A stretch of DNA of 64,000 nucleotides, taken from the NCBI GenBank assembly GCA_016931575.1, contig JAFGEO010000055.1:1-64000 (forward strand). The letters are read 5' to 3'. Below, piece after piece: positions 35,925 through 45,330 of the stretch. The stretch comes from Bacteroidales bacterium (lineage in GTDB: Bacteria > Bacteroidota > Bacteroidia > Bacteroidales > UBA10428). Made by a program: the position numbers and the translations under genes. The notes under the pieces are model-generated. The model was not told the origin of the DNA, searched no databases, and saw only the letters and a program-made list of their open reading frames with translations. Numbering within the stretch: position 1 is the first letter of the stretch; every line of letters begins with the position of its first letter.

Positions 35925-38084
35925 TCAGCTTCCCGGCAGGAATTTGCGGTCGATTTTCATATACTCCTCAAGGGTCCTTTCAGCTTGCTCATACTCGGCG
36001 GGAATGGGCATGCCTGAATAAGTCCGGAAGTAAAGAAGGCAAGCATTTCGCCATTCGATGGCATCGCGAACCTGCATTTTAAGCAGGGATTGAACATGGC
36101 GAAAGCGCTCATCGTCTATACGGCCCTTAAGTTTTTCCCAGTCAGCCTGCATTTCTTTTACCTGATCAGTTCCAAGGTAATATTTGTAGCATAATTCATC
36201 CCAGAGTGTTCGTCCCGACTTCATTTTATAATCCCATGGAACATGATGGAACCAGAGCAAAAATTCTTCCGGGCAGGTCTTCAGGTTTGCGAATTTCTCA
36301 GCAACAGGCGGAAAATACTGACTAAGGGCATTACTCCCGCTTTTGGTACGGTCGAAACCGATACCCACAGTATCGGCCCGGTTATAGTAGGCCGAGGTCC
36401 AGTCTGCCCTCGGCTTATCTTTGATCCAGGGCCCCGGGCCGTAATGGTGGTGCCAGGCCATCTGATGATGAAGGCCCAACGGGGTACGATAGTTCACACC
36501 GGCTTCGCGCGACATCATCATGATTTTTTTCAGGATGCTGATAACTTCAGGATCTTCGGAGAAGGTCATCCGGATCCAGTCTTCAGCAATTTCCTCCGCG
36601 CTGAAGGAAGCATTCCAGGCCAGCCTGCCATAGGCATACCAGTTCGATTGTGCTATGGGATGCCCGCACCAGTTGCGGTCATCACCAATATTTGAAACCC
36701 CGGCCATCGCTGTTATGCTATGATCAAACAGGGAACCATCGATAACCCTGGCAACGGTGGATCCTTCCCCTTTTGCATAGGTGTCAGCGTCGAGGCATTC
36801 TTTATACAGAGGTGCAAGGTAGGTCAGGTGGATACCCTGGCCCAGGTATTCCTGTGTGATCTGGAACTCCATCATCAGGGAGGTATGTTCCATAGCTCCG
36901 AAAAGGGGGTGGAAGGGTTCCCGTGGCTGAAAATCAATGGCGCCATTCTTTACCTGGATCAGTACGTTCGCTTTAAATTGCTTATCCAGGGGGATAAATT
37001 CATTATAGGCCTGCTTTGCACGGTCTTCAGGCTCCTCATTTGAATAGACGAAGGCCCTCCACATCACCACTCCTCCGTGCGGGGCCAGGGCATTGGCCAG
37101 CAGGTTGGCCCCATCGCCGTGTGTCCGGCCATAGTTTTGTGGGCCCGGCTGTCCTTCAGAGTTGGCCTTGACCAGAAATCCCCCAAAATCAGGGATGTAG
37201 GTGTAGATCTCATCCACCTTAAGGGTCCACCACCTGATAACTTCTTCATCCAGTGGGTCTGCGGTTTCCAGTCCCCCGAGCTCTACCGGCGCACTGAAGC
37301 GGGCGGTAAGGTAAACCTTTATTCCATAGGGTCTGAATACATCAGCCAGTGCAGCTACCTTCTCCAGGTATTCGGCTGTCAGAACCTGGGCATCCGCGTT
37401 GACATTGGTCAGGGCAGTACCATTGATGCCAATTGAGGCGTTTGCCCTGGCGTAATCAACATACCTGGGATTGATATAATCCGGCAGGGTATGCCAGTCC
37501 CAAAGTGAATTTCCGGCATAGCCCCGTTCAACATGACCGTCCAGGTTATCCCAATGATTGAGCAGGCGGAGTTTTATTTCCGGCTGGTCCCTGACAGATA
37601 ATTCAGCAATACTTTGCCCGGTTTGTAGTAGCCGGAGGAATGAGTATGTGCCGTATAACAGCCCGATATCGGTATTGGCTGTTATGATGGTGGCTTTCCT
37701 GTTTCGATAGGGAGTTGTATAGATCACATAACCTTCATCCCCCAGGTCTTGCAGTTTGTTTTCAGCTTTCAGGGAGCGGATCATGGCTGAAGACGCCGGA
37801 GTGCCAATAATCAGAACATTACCGCTGGTTGGCTTATCAGCAAAGTGAACTTCTTTTCCCAGCATTCCCTCCAGCGCTAGTTCCAGTTCTGCTTTGATGG
37901 CAGCACAGGTCTCTGAGCTACCCTCAACTACAAGTTGCTCCAGGGCTTCATTGTATTCGTTTATCAGGGCTTCATTGCTGATTTTCTCATAGCGGAGCCA
38001 CAGCCTGTAGCCATCTTCAGCATGCAGGGTCATGATACTTGCCAGTATAAGCAAGATTAGGGATTGAATCTTCAGTTTACTCAT
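35925..38084 (-). CDS. Alpha-glucuronidase, glycoside hydrolase family 67
   Basis: 719 aa, signal peptide; 'YRLWLRYEKI', 'IKLRLLNHWDNLDGHVERGYAGNSLWDW', 'INGTALTNVNADAQVLT', 'FGGFLVKANSEGQPGPQNYGRTHGDGANLLANAL', 'HHVPWDYKMKSGRTLWDELCYKY'. Confidence 0.95.
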   Translation of the reverse strand: MSKLKIQSLILLILASIMTLHAEDGYRLWLRYEKISNEALINEYNEALEQLVVEGSSETCAAIKAELELALEGMLGKEVHFADKPTSGNVLIIGTPASSAMIRSLKAENKLQDLGDEGYVIYTTPYRNRKATIITANTDIGLLYGTYSFLRLLQTGQSIAELSVRDQPEIKLRLLNHWDNLDGHVERGYAGNSLWDWHTLPDYINPRYVDYARANASIGINGTALTNVNADAQVLTAEYLEKVAALADVFRPYGIKVYLTARFSAPVELGGLETADPLDEEVIRWWTLKVDEIYTYIPDFGGFLVKANSEGQPGPQNYGRTHGDGANLLANALAPHGGVVMWRAFVYSNEEPEDRAKQAYNEFIPLDKQFKANVLIQVKNGAIDFQPREPFHPLFGAMEHTSLMMEFQITQEYLGQGIHLTYLAPLYKECLDADTYAKGEGSTVARVIDGSLFDHSITAMAGVSNIGDDRNWCGHPIAQSNWYAYGRLAWNASFSAEEIAEDWIRMTFSEDPEVISILKKIMMMSREAGVNYRTPLGLHHQMAWHHHYGPGPWIKDKPRADWTSAYYNRADTVGIGFDRTKSGSNALSQYFPPVAEKFANLKTCPEEFLLWFHHVPWDYKMKSGRTLWDELCYKYYLGTDQVKEMQADWEKLKGRIDDERFRHVQSLLKMQVRDAIEWRNACLLYFRTYSGMPIPAEYEQAERTLEEYMKIDRKFLPGS

Positions 38085-38192
38085 TTTCGCAGGAATTAAC
38101 GGTTCTTCGAACTAAAGATATTGATTTTTATGTATTCCTGAAAACTTAGGGTCAAACATCCCCGGTTTCTTAAATTCAGTATAAATAATATT

Positions 38193-38200
38193 TATTTTTG
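38193..38200 (+). promoter_or_regulatory. Candidate distal -7 box (TATTTTTG) upstream of aprB
   Basis: Match to TAnnTTTG; overlaps the end of an AT-rich inverted repeat (ATAAAT-aat-ATTTAT, 38181-38195). Confidence 0.25.
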
Positions 38201-38306
38201 AACAATTGGCACTCCTATCATGCATGCTGCCAGTATTTTACTTACAATTTATCAGGCAGAAATCATAGTCATTAGCACTCAGGGCGGTGCAGTTTAAATA
38301 TTTTAG

Positions 38307-38314
38307 TATGTTTG
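38307..38314 (+). promoter_or_regulatory. Candidate proximal -7 box (TATGTTTG) upstream of aprB
   Basis: Exact TAnnTTTG match 32 nt before the aprB ATG. Confidence 0.4.
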
Positions 38315-38345
38315 TGTTTATCCTAATACTAACAATTAAGCCATT

Positions 38346-38783
38346 ATGCCAAGTTTTGTTATCACTGAAAAATGCGACGGTTGTAAAGCTCAGGACCGGA
38401 CCGCCTGTCAGTACATCTGCCCGAACGATCTGATGGTACTTGATAAAGAGAAGAACAAGGCCTTTAACCGTGCGGTGGAAATGTGCTGGGAATGTTACAG
38501 CTGTGTAAAGATATGCCCAACGCAGGCCATAGAGATAAGGGGCTATGCCGATTTCATGCCACTTGGAGCTGTAGTTCAACCCATGCGCAGCACAGATGCC
38601 ATTATGTGGGCGGTTAAATTTCGCAACAAATCTGTCAAACGGTTCAAGTTTCCGATACGCACAACACCGGAAGGCAGTATTGTACCTGATGCTGGGTTTA
38701 ATACCGGAACCACAGATCTCAGGAGTCCTCTTCTGAGAACCGAACCGGACTCTCTTGGTACGGATCTTTTTACCGGGCTGTAG
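38346..38783 (+). CDS. aprB: Adenylylsulfate (APS) reductase beta subunit
   Basis: 'MPSFVITEKCDGCKAQDRTACQYICPNDLMVLD', 'MCWECYSCVKICPTQAIEIRGYADFMPLGAVVQPMRSTDAIMWAVKFRN'; eight Cys for two [4Fe-4S]; adjacent to aprA. Confidence 0.96.
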   Translation: MPSFVITEKCDGCKAQDRTACQYICPNDLMVLDKEKNKAFNRAVEMCWECYSCVKICPTQAIEIRGYADFMPLGAVVQPMRSTDAIMWAVKFRNKSVKRFKFPIRTTPEGSIVPDAGFNTGTTDLRSPLLRTEPDSLGTDLFTGL

Positions 38784-38848
38784 GCATCTTTATTTTCGGA
38801 GCTTCTCCATTTTTTTTGAATCCTCATTTTAATCCATACTTAAATACC

Positions 38849-40741
38849 ATGATTTCTGAACAGTTTGAAACCGTCATAATAGAAACCGACCTCCTGATCG
38901 TGGGTGGGGGCATGGCCGCCTGTGGTGCTGCTTTCGAAGCCGCGCACTGGGCAAAACAGCATAAGCTGAAAGTATGCCTTGTAGATAAAGCCGCCATGGA
39001 ACGAAGCGGGGCAGTGGCCATGGGACTTTCTGCCATCAATTTGTACCTTGGGTTAAAGGAGGGAAAGAATACCATCAGCGATTATATCAATTATGTGAAA
39101 ACAGACCTGATGGGTATTGCCAGGGATGATCTGGTAGCCAATATCGCCCGCCATGTCGACTCCACTGTGCACCTCTTTGAAAAATGGGGGCTCCCGATCT
39201 GGAAGGATGAAGAAGGTAAGTATGTTAATGAAGGGCGCTGGCAGATCATGATCCATGGCGAATCCTATAAATCCATAGTCTCTGAGGCTGCGAAAAATGC
39301 ACTGAAAGAACTCGGTGAGGACGGGCAGTATTTTGAAAGGGTATTCATCACAGAACCGATTATGAACGGTGACCGGTGTGTTGGTGCAGCAGGTTTCAGT
39401 GTGAGGGAGAATAAGTTTTACATTTTTAAGGCAAAATCGGTCCTGGATGTGATGGGAGGGGCAGTGCATGTCTTCCGTCCGCGATCTGTAGGTGAGGGTC
39501 TTGGCCGTTCATGGTATCCCCCTTTCAATTCGGGTGCGGGCAGTTACTTTACCCTAAAGGCCGGTGCCGAAATGACCTGTCAGGAAGTGCGCTTTGTGCC
39601 GGTACGTTTTAAAGATTCTTATGGTCCGGTAGGGGCATGGTTCCTGCTATTCAAAGCAAAAGCTACCAATGCCAAAGGTGAAGATTACATGGAAACCCGT
39701 GCGGCCGAACTGGAAAAATGGGCACCCTACGGTACCGCAAAACCTACACCTGCCAACCTGCGGAATTACCTGATGATGCTTGAAGTTGAAGCCGGGAACG
39801 GACCCATCTATATGCGCACAGACGAAGCTATCAGGGAGCTTGTAGCAAATATTCCGGATGAAAAGCAGGCAAAACGAAAGCTAAAGGAACTGGAATCGGA
39901 AGCCTGGGAAGACTTTCTGGATATGACCGTCAGCCAGGCCCTCAACTGGGCAGCGCACAACATCATGCCTGAGGAAACCCCATCCGAAATTGCTGCATGT
40001 GAACCTTATTTCATAAGTTCCCATTCGGGGGCATCAGGGGCCTGGATAAGCGGACCTGCCGATCTTTCCCCTGAGGGTTACCATTGGGGATACACGAATA
40101 TGACTACCATAAAAGGCTTGTTCGCCGCCGGAGATGCTTCCGGTGCCTCTTCCCATAAGTTTTCTTCCGGATCGTTTACGGAAGGAAGGATCGCGGCCAA
40201 ATCAGCCCTGGCTTTTTGCGCAGATAATCCAGGGACAGTGTCTTTTACCGAAGATCAGATCGAAGCGCTGAAGACCAGGATCCTGCAGCCCCTGCAGACC
40301 TTTGAAGAGCATAAGAATTATGCCAATGATGAGGATGTGAACCCTAACTTCATCAAACCCAAGATGTTCATGTTCCGCCTTCAGAAGATCATGGATGAAT
40401 ATGCCGGAGGTGCATCGGTTGGTTTTAAAACCTCTGAAAAGCTGATGGAGAAGGGGCTTGAATTCTTACAATACATGCACGAGGATTCGGATAAGCTGGC
40501 TGCAAAAGACCTGAACGAGCTGATGCGCTGCTGGGAGAATATCCACCGGCTATGGCAGGCTGATGCCCATATCAGGACCATGCTCTTCCGCGAAGAAACC
40601 CGCTGGCCGGGGTATTATTTCCGTACTGACTTCCCGGAGATGAAGGGCGACTGGAAATGTTTTGCCAATTGCCGCTGGAATCCGGAAACTACTGAGTGGG
40701 AAATGACGAAGCGGGAGATTAAAGAATTAACAAATAAGTGA
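38849..40741 (+). CDS. aprA: Adenylylsulfate (APS) reductase alpha subunit
   Basis: 'TDLLIVGGGMAACGAAFEA', 'GLSAINLYLG', 'EGRWQIMIHGESYK', 'VRFVPVRFKDSYGPVGAWFLLFKAKATNAKGEDY', 'EDFLDMTVSQALNWA', 'SHSGASGAWISGP', 'HKFSSGSFTEGRIAAKSA'; ORF track start 38816, ATG 38849 more likely. Confidence 0.97.
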   Translation: MISEQFETVIIETDLLIVGGGMAACGAAFEAAHWAKQHKLKVCLVDKAAMERSGAVAMGLSAINLYLGLKEGKNTISDYINYVKTDLMGIARDDLVANIARHVDSTVHLFEKWGLPIWKDEEGKYVNEGRWQIMIHGESYKSIVSEAAKNALKELGEDGQYFERVFITEPIMNGDRCVGAAGFSVRENKFYIFKAKSVLDVMGGAVHVFRPRSVGEGLGRSWYPPFNSGAGSYFTLKAGAEMTCQEVRFVPVRFKDSYGPVGAWFLLFKAKATNAKGEDYMETRAAELEKWAPYGTAKPTPANLRNYLMMLEVEAGNGPIYMRTDEAIRELVANIPDEKQAKRKLKELESEAWEDFLDMTVSQALNWAAHNIMPEETPSEIAACEPYFISSHSGASGAWISGPADLSPEGYHWGYTNMTTIKGLFAAGDASGASSHKFSSGSFTEGRIAAKSALAFCADNPGTVSFTEDQIEALKTRILQPLQTFEEHKNYANDEDVNPNFIKPKMFMFRLQKIMDEYAGGASVGFKTSEKLMEKGLEFLQYMHEDSDKLAAKDLNELMRCWENIHRLWQADAHIRTMLFREETRWPGYYFRTDFPEMKGDWKCFANCRWNPETTEWEMTKREIKELTNK

Positions 40742-40808
40742 TCAGGGACTAGTTGAAAGTGATACAGTAAAAGAGCGAATTGCTAACCAGCTTAAGGCAA
40801 GAAAATCT

Positions 40809-42047
40809 ATGTCAAAACCAACTAAAAAACCAGTTCTGGTCATCGGAGGAGGAATGAGTGGGATCACTGCAGCAGTCGAAATTGCAGAGACGGGACGTGA
40901 CGTAGTCCTTGTTGAGAAAGACAGCTACCTGGGCGGGAATGTGGTTCGGATGAATAATTATTTTCCGAAGTTGTGCCCGCCGGCCTGTGGTCTTGAGATC
41001 AATTTCCGTCGTATCCGGCAGAGCTCCAGGATAAAAGTATTTACCCAAACTGAAGTCAAATCATTGGAAGGTAGTCGGGGCGATTATCGCGTCCGTTTGC
41101 ATCAGGCACCTCAGTATGTCAGTGACCTGTGCACTGCCTGTGGTAAATGCGCTGAAGTATGCCCTGAAGAAGGCCCGGGTGAATTCAATCTTGGTCTGGA
41201 TAAAGAAAAGGCCATTGGTTTACCCCATGCCATGGCTTTTCCTCATAAGTTCTCCATACATCAAAAATCCTGCAGATTTGAAGATTGTGGCGAGTGTGCA
41301 AAGGTCTGCACCTACCAGGCTATCGATCTAAAAGCTGAAGCAAAGGATATCCCTATCGAAGTGGAATCGGTGGTTGTTGCCACAGGATGGAAGAATTACG
41401 ATGCCTCGCTCCTGGAAGGCCTGCATTATGCGGAAAACCCTGATGTTGTCACCAATGTGGAATTTGAACGGCTGATGGCTCCATCCGGACCCGGAGAGGG
41501 TAGACTTCTGCGTCCATCCGATAAGCAGGAGCCAAAGGAGATAGTATTTGTTCAATGTGCGGGTTCACGGGATGAGAACCACCTGCCTTATTGTTCGGCA
41601 GTATGTTGTTCAGCTTCCCTGAAACATGCCCTGACAGTCCAGGAAAAGTATCCCGATACTCATATCAGGATCTTCTACATCGATCTTCGGGTGATGGGAA
41701 GAAACGAGGATTTTCTGGAGCGGGTGTCGCGGAATCCGAAAATTGAACTTATCAAAGGAAAACTTGCACAAATCAGGGCTGACAGGGAAACCGGTAAGCT
41801 GGAGGTGGAAGCTGAAGACATTATGGCCTGCAGGAAAGTAAGGTATGAAGCTGACCTCGTTGTTCTGGCCACCGGAATAGTCCCGCAACTTCCCGATATA
41901 GACCTTTCGACAGGGTTTTCCGGGTTTATCAACGCAAAGCAGTCTTCAGGTATCTATCCCGCTGCCTGCTGTAAAAGACCCATGGATGTTTCCGCATCTG
42001 TGAAAGATGCTACCGCAGCAGCACTTAAAGCAATTCAGTTAACTTAA
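40809..42047 (+). CDS. qmoA: Quinone-interacting membrane-bound oxidoreductase subunit QmoA (HdrA-like flavoprotein)
   Basis: 'VLVIGGGMSGITAAVEIAETGRDVVLVEKDSYLGGNVVRMNNYFPKLCPPACGLEINFRRI', Fe-S motifs 'CTACGKCAEVCPEEGPGEFN', 'CRFEDCGECAKVCTYQAIDL', 'ALKHALTVQEKY'-type HdrA motif; position in aprBA-qmoABC order. Confidence 0.95.
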   Translation: MSKPTKKPVLVIGGGMSGITAAVEIAETGRDVVLVEKDSYLGGNVVRMNNYFPKLCPPACGLEINFRRIRQSSRIKVFTQTEVKSLEGSRGDYRVRLHQAPQYVSDLCTACGKCAEVCPEEGPGEFNLGLDKEKAIGLPHAMAFPHKFSIHQKSCRFEDCGECAKVCTYQAIDLKAEAKDIPIEVESVVVATGWKNYDASLLEGLHYAENPDVVTNVEFERLMAPSGPGEGRLLRPSDKQEPKEIVFVQCAGSRDENHLPYCSAVCCSASLKHALTVQEKYPDTHIRIFYIDLRVMGRNEDFLERVSRNPKIELIKGKLAQIRADRETGKLEVEAEDIMACRKVRYEADLVVLATGIVPQLPDIDLSTGFSGFINAKQSSGIYPAACCKRPMDVSASVKDATAAALKAIQLT

Positions 42048-42058
42048 TGCAGTAAAAG

Positions 42059-44173
42059 TTGGAAAGAAAAACGGGCATATTTATTTGTAAAGGATGTGAT
42101 ATCTGTACCCGGATAGATACAGATCAGCTGGCTGCTTCATCGGCAGATGAAACTGTCAGGGTAGTGAGAGGGCATTCTGCACTTTGTTCAGCCAGTGGCT
42201 ATCAGTTAATCATGGAAGCCATCGGGAAAGAAGATCTGAATGCTGTAATACTTGCTGCATGCTCACCACGGGAAAAGTCGGATGTATTTACTTTCCCGGA
42301 CTCCCTGCTTACCGAAAGGGTGAACCTGAGGGAACAGGTTGCCTGGAGTCTTGAAGGGGATGAACAGGACAGACAACTGGCTGCACAGGATTACATCCGG
42401 ATGGCTGTTGCCCGCCTGAAGAGCATCCGGAATCCGCAGCCCTTTATCCCTAAGGATCTTTCGGATGAGATCCTTGTCGTGGGTGCCGGGATCACTGGGA
42501 TCACCGCAGCCCTGGAAGGCGCCAAAGCAGGATATAAAGTGCATCTTATTGAGAAGGAAGCACAGGCTGGGGGCTGGTCTGCCCGCCTGCACAGGCAAAT
42601 GCCTTCAGCCCCTCCATACGAAACACTTCGGGAACCTGTGTACCTTGAAGCATTGAAGGAGCTGGAGTCAACTCAAAATATTGTACTCAGAACTTCCACT
42701 ACCATCGAAAAGATTGAAGGTCAGCCGGGGGATTTCACAGTAAAGCTGAGCACAAGGGGTGAAGAATCCCTGAAAGTAGGTGCCGTGGTTTCTGCCATGG
42801 GATGGAAACCCTACGATCCAACCCGATTGTCGTCACTCGGTTATGGATTGTCGGACAGGATAGTGACAAATGTGGAGTTTGAGGAGAAAATAAAGGCTGA
42901 TCCGAAAGGAAAGTTGCCAGGGAGAATTTTATTCGTCCAGTGTGCCGGATCCAGGAACAGGGAGCATTTACCGTATTGTTCCAATTTTTGCTGTGGCACA
43001 TCGCTGAAACAGGCGAAATATATCAGGGAAAGCAACCCGGACTCTTCCGTGTTCATTATATACAAAGATATCCGTACACCGGGAACTTATGAAGGATTGT
43101 ATAAAAGTGTTCAGGCAGATGACCAGGTGTTCTTTACAAAAGGGGAAGTGCAGGCTATTGATATAGTGGAGGATGGCCTCAGTGTTGTTATGCATAACAC
43201 GCTTCTGGGAGAAGAGGTAAGCCTGAAAGTTGACCTGGTGGTCCTGGCAACCGGAATGGTACCCGCCGGGACCGATGATCTTAACCTGTCATACCGGCAG
43301 GGTAGGGCATTGCCGGAATTAAAATATAAGTTCCCTGATTCTCATTTCATCTGTTTTCCTTACGAAACAAGGCGGACCGGGATCTATGCTGCCGGATGCG
43401 TCAGGGCTCCCATGGACATAACTTCTTCGGAGGAGGATGCTGCAGGGGCCATGCTTAAAGCCATTCAGTGCATCGAGGCAACACGGCGGGGAGAGGCAGT
43501 GCATCCCCGTTCGGGGGATATCTCTTACCCTGAGCTCTACATGGAGCGTTGTACTGATTGTAAAAGGTGTACGGAAGAATGCCCCTTCGGGAGCTATGAT
43601 GAAACTGAAAAAGGCACACCACAGCCAAATCCAACCCGATGCCGGCGTTGCGGCATTTGCATGGGTTCGTGCCCGGAGCGCGTGATAAGCTTTGCAGATT
43701 ATTCCGTTAATTCAATTTCGGCAATGATTAAAGCTGTAGAAATTCCGGATGAGTTCGAGGAAAAACCCCGGATCCTGGTATTCGTCTGTGAAAATGATGC
43801 TTACCCTGCATTTGACATGGCTGCTCAAAAAGGTCTCAAATGGAACCCTTGCATTCGGGTGATCCCGGTAAGGTGTATAGGATCCATTAATAAAGTATGG
43901 ATCTCCGATGCCCTTTCCTGTGGTTACGACGGGATCCTTCAAATAGGCTGCAAGCCTGGTGACGATTACCAGTGCCACTTCATTCATGGCAGCGAGCTGA
44001 CAGAAACACGAGGGGAGAATATACAGGAAACCCTGCAAACCATGATGCTGGAGCCGGAACGCATCCGAACCGAATTTGTTGAAATTACGGAGTATAACCG
44101 AATCCCTGAGATCATCTCGGAATATTTGGAGGAGATTGAGCTCATCGGACCGAATCCATTTAAGGGGATGTAA
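42059..44173 (+). CDS. qmoB: Quinone-interacting membrane-bound oxidoreductase subunit QmoB (HdrA-like with C-terminal MvhD/FlpD-like domain)
   Basis: HdrA-like FAD domain 'ILVVGAGITGITAALEGAKAGYKVHLIEKEAQAGG', ferredoxin pair 'CTDCKRCTEECPFG'/'CRRCGICMGSCPERVI', C-terminal 'FVCENDAYPAFDMAAQKGL...VIPVRCIGSINKVWISDALSCGYDGILQIGCKPGDDYQCHF'; TTG start. Confidence 0.94.
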   Translation: MERKTGIFICKGCDICTRIDTDQLAASSADETVRVVRGHSALCSASGYQLIMEAIGKEDLNAVILAACSPREKSDVFTFPDSLLTERVNLREQVAWSLEGDEQDRQLAAQDYIRMAVARLKSIRNPQPFIPKDLSDEILVVGAGITGITAALEGAKAGYKVHLIEKEAQAGGWSARLHRQMPSAPPYETLREPVYLEALKELESTQNIVLRTSTTIEKIEGQPGDFTVKLSTRGEESLKVGAVVSAMGWKPYDPTRLSSLGYGLSDRIVTNVEFEEKIKADPKGKLPGRILFVQCAGSRNREHLPYCSNFCCGTSLKQAKYIRESNPDSSVFIIYKDIRTPGTYEGLYKSVQADDQVFFTKGEVQAIDIVEDGLSVVMHNTLLGEEVSLKVDLVVLATGMVPAGTDDLNLSYRQGRALPELKYKFPDSHFICFPYETRRTGIYAAGCVRAPMDITSSEEDAAGAMLKAIQCIEATRRGEAVHPRSGDISYPELYMERCTDCKRCTEECPFGSYDETEKGTPQPNPTRCRRCGICMGSCPERVISFADYSVNSISAMIKAVEIPDEFEEKPRILVFVCENDAYPAFDMAAQKGLKWNPCIRVIPVRCIGSINKVWISDALSCGYDGILQIGCKPGDDYQCHFIHGSELTETRGENIQETLQTMMLEPERIRTEFVEITEYNRIPEIISEYLEEIELIGPNPFKGM

Positions 44174-44193
44174 TTACTTGATAAGTAAAATGT

Positions 44194-45285
44194 ATGTTAG
44201 AAATTAATCCGGATATACAATTTAAAAAAGAGCTGATAAAGACCAGTCAGGCACCCTTAAGCAAGTGTATGCAGTGTGGAACCTGCTCGGTGGTCTGCTC
44301 ACTGGCGCCCGATGATAAGCCTTTTCCCAGGAAGGAAATGATTTGGGCAGCATGGGGCATCAGGGACCAGTTGATGGGTAATGCGGATATTTGGTTGTGT
44401 CATCAGTGCGGGGATTGTTCCACGTATTGCCCCAGAGGGGTTAAGCCAGCTGATGTATTGAGCGCTCTGCGGCAAATGAGCTATCGCTATTATGCCCGTC
44501 CGTCATGTATTGCCAGGATGATGAGCGAAGTAAAATGGCTGCCGCTTGCACTGATATTTCCCGTGGTGATCATTGCAGTCATCCTTGCCCTTGCAGGGAC
44601 TCTGAAAATTCCGGATGGTTCTGTGAATTATTCCAAATTCTTTCCCCATGCGTGGCTAAACAGTTCATTTACCCTGATTACCCTGATCAGTTATGGTCTG
44701 GCTGTTTACAGCCTCAAAAATTTCATTAAGGATTTAAGAAGACAATTTCCGGATTTGAAGTTTAAAGGGGGAATCCTCCTTCAAATGCTTCGTAGCAGCA
44801 GAACGATAGCCATTCATACAAAATTTGGTTCCTGTTCGGTAAACCGCTTTAGAAAGTGGGCACATTTACTCGTATTTTATGGCTTTAACCTCTTGCTGCT
44901 GGTTACAGTATATGCTATTTATGCTGCACTGACACACAGGTACCCCCTTGGATTTTTCAATCCCTTCAAAATATTGGGTAACTTAGCAGCATTCATGCTG
45001 GTTATCGGACTGGGGATGATGATAGTGAAACGTTTGGTCGGCAGGAAGACCGTAAACAGTAACTATTCCGACTGGCTCCTTTTAATCTCCCTGCTGTTGC
45101 TAACCCTTTCCGGAGTGGTAATTGAATGGGCAAGATTCGGCAACTGGGGTTCAGCCTATCATCTGTACTTTTTTCACCTGGTTTGTGTATGGTTTGTCAT
45201 CATTTATCTGCCTTACACAAAATTCGGGCATACCTTTTATCGACTTGTAGCCATCAGCGTGGCGGATGCTGCGGGGAGGAAATAG
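44194..45285 (+). CDS. qmoC: Quinone-interacting membrane-bound oxidoreductase subunit QmoC (HdrC-like Fe-S domain fused to membrane cytochrome b-type domain)
   Basis: 'CMQCGTCSVVCSLAPDDKPFPRKEMIWAAWGIRDQLMGNADIWLCHQCGDCSTYCPRGVKPADVLSALRQ' followed by about 6 TM segments. Confidence 0.95.
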   Translation: MLEINPDIQFKKELIKTSQAPLSKCMQCGTCSVVCSLAPDDKPFPRKEMIWAAWGIRDQLMGNADIWLCHQCGDCSTYCPRGVKPADVLSALRQMSYRYYARPSCIARMMSEVKWLPLALIFPVVIIAVILALAGTLKIPDGSVNYSKFFPHAWLNSSFTLITLISYGLAVYSLKNFIKDLRRQFPDLKFKGGILLQMLRSSRTIAIHTKFGSCSVNRFRKWAHLLVFYGFNLLLLVTVYAIYAALTHRYPLGFFNPFKILGNLAAFMLVIGLGMMIVKRLVGRKTVNSNYSDWLLLISLLLLTLSGVVIEWARFGNWGSAYHLYFFHLVCVWFVIIYLPYTKFGHTFYRLVAISVADAAGRK

Positions 45286-45330
45286 AGTCCGGAAAAAGTT
45301 ACCAATACCTTTTGGCCAGCCGGGCTCTAA

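Noticed and set aside
36243-36695. 150 aa plus-strand ORF (and 36720-37043, 37077-37436)
   Set aside because: Lie antisense inside the GH67 gene, which has strong family motifs.
38816-38848. ORF-track N-terminal extension of aprA (MNPHFNPYLNT)
   Set aside because: The ATG at 38849 gives the N-terminus expected for AprA; the extension is probably untranslated.
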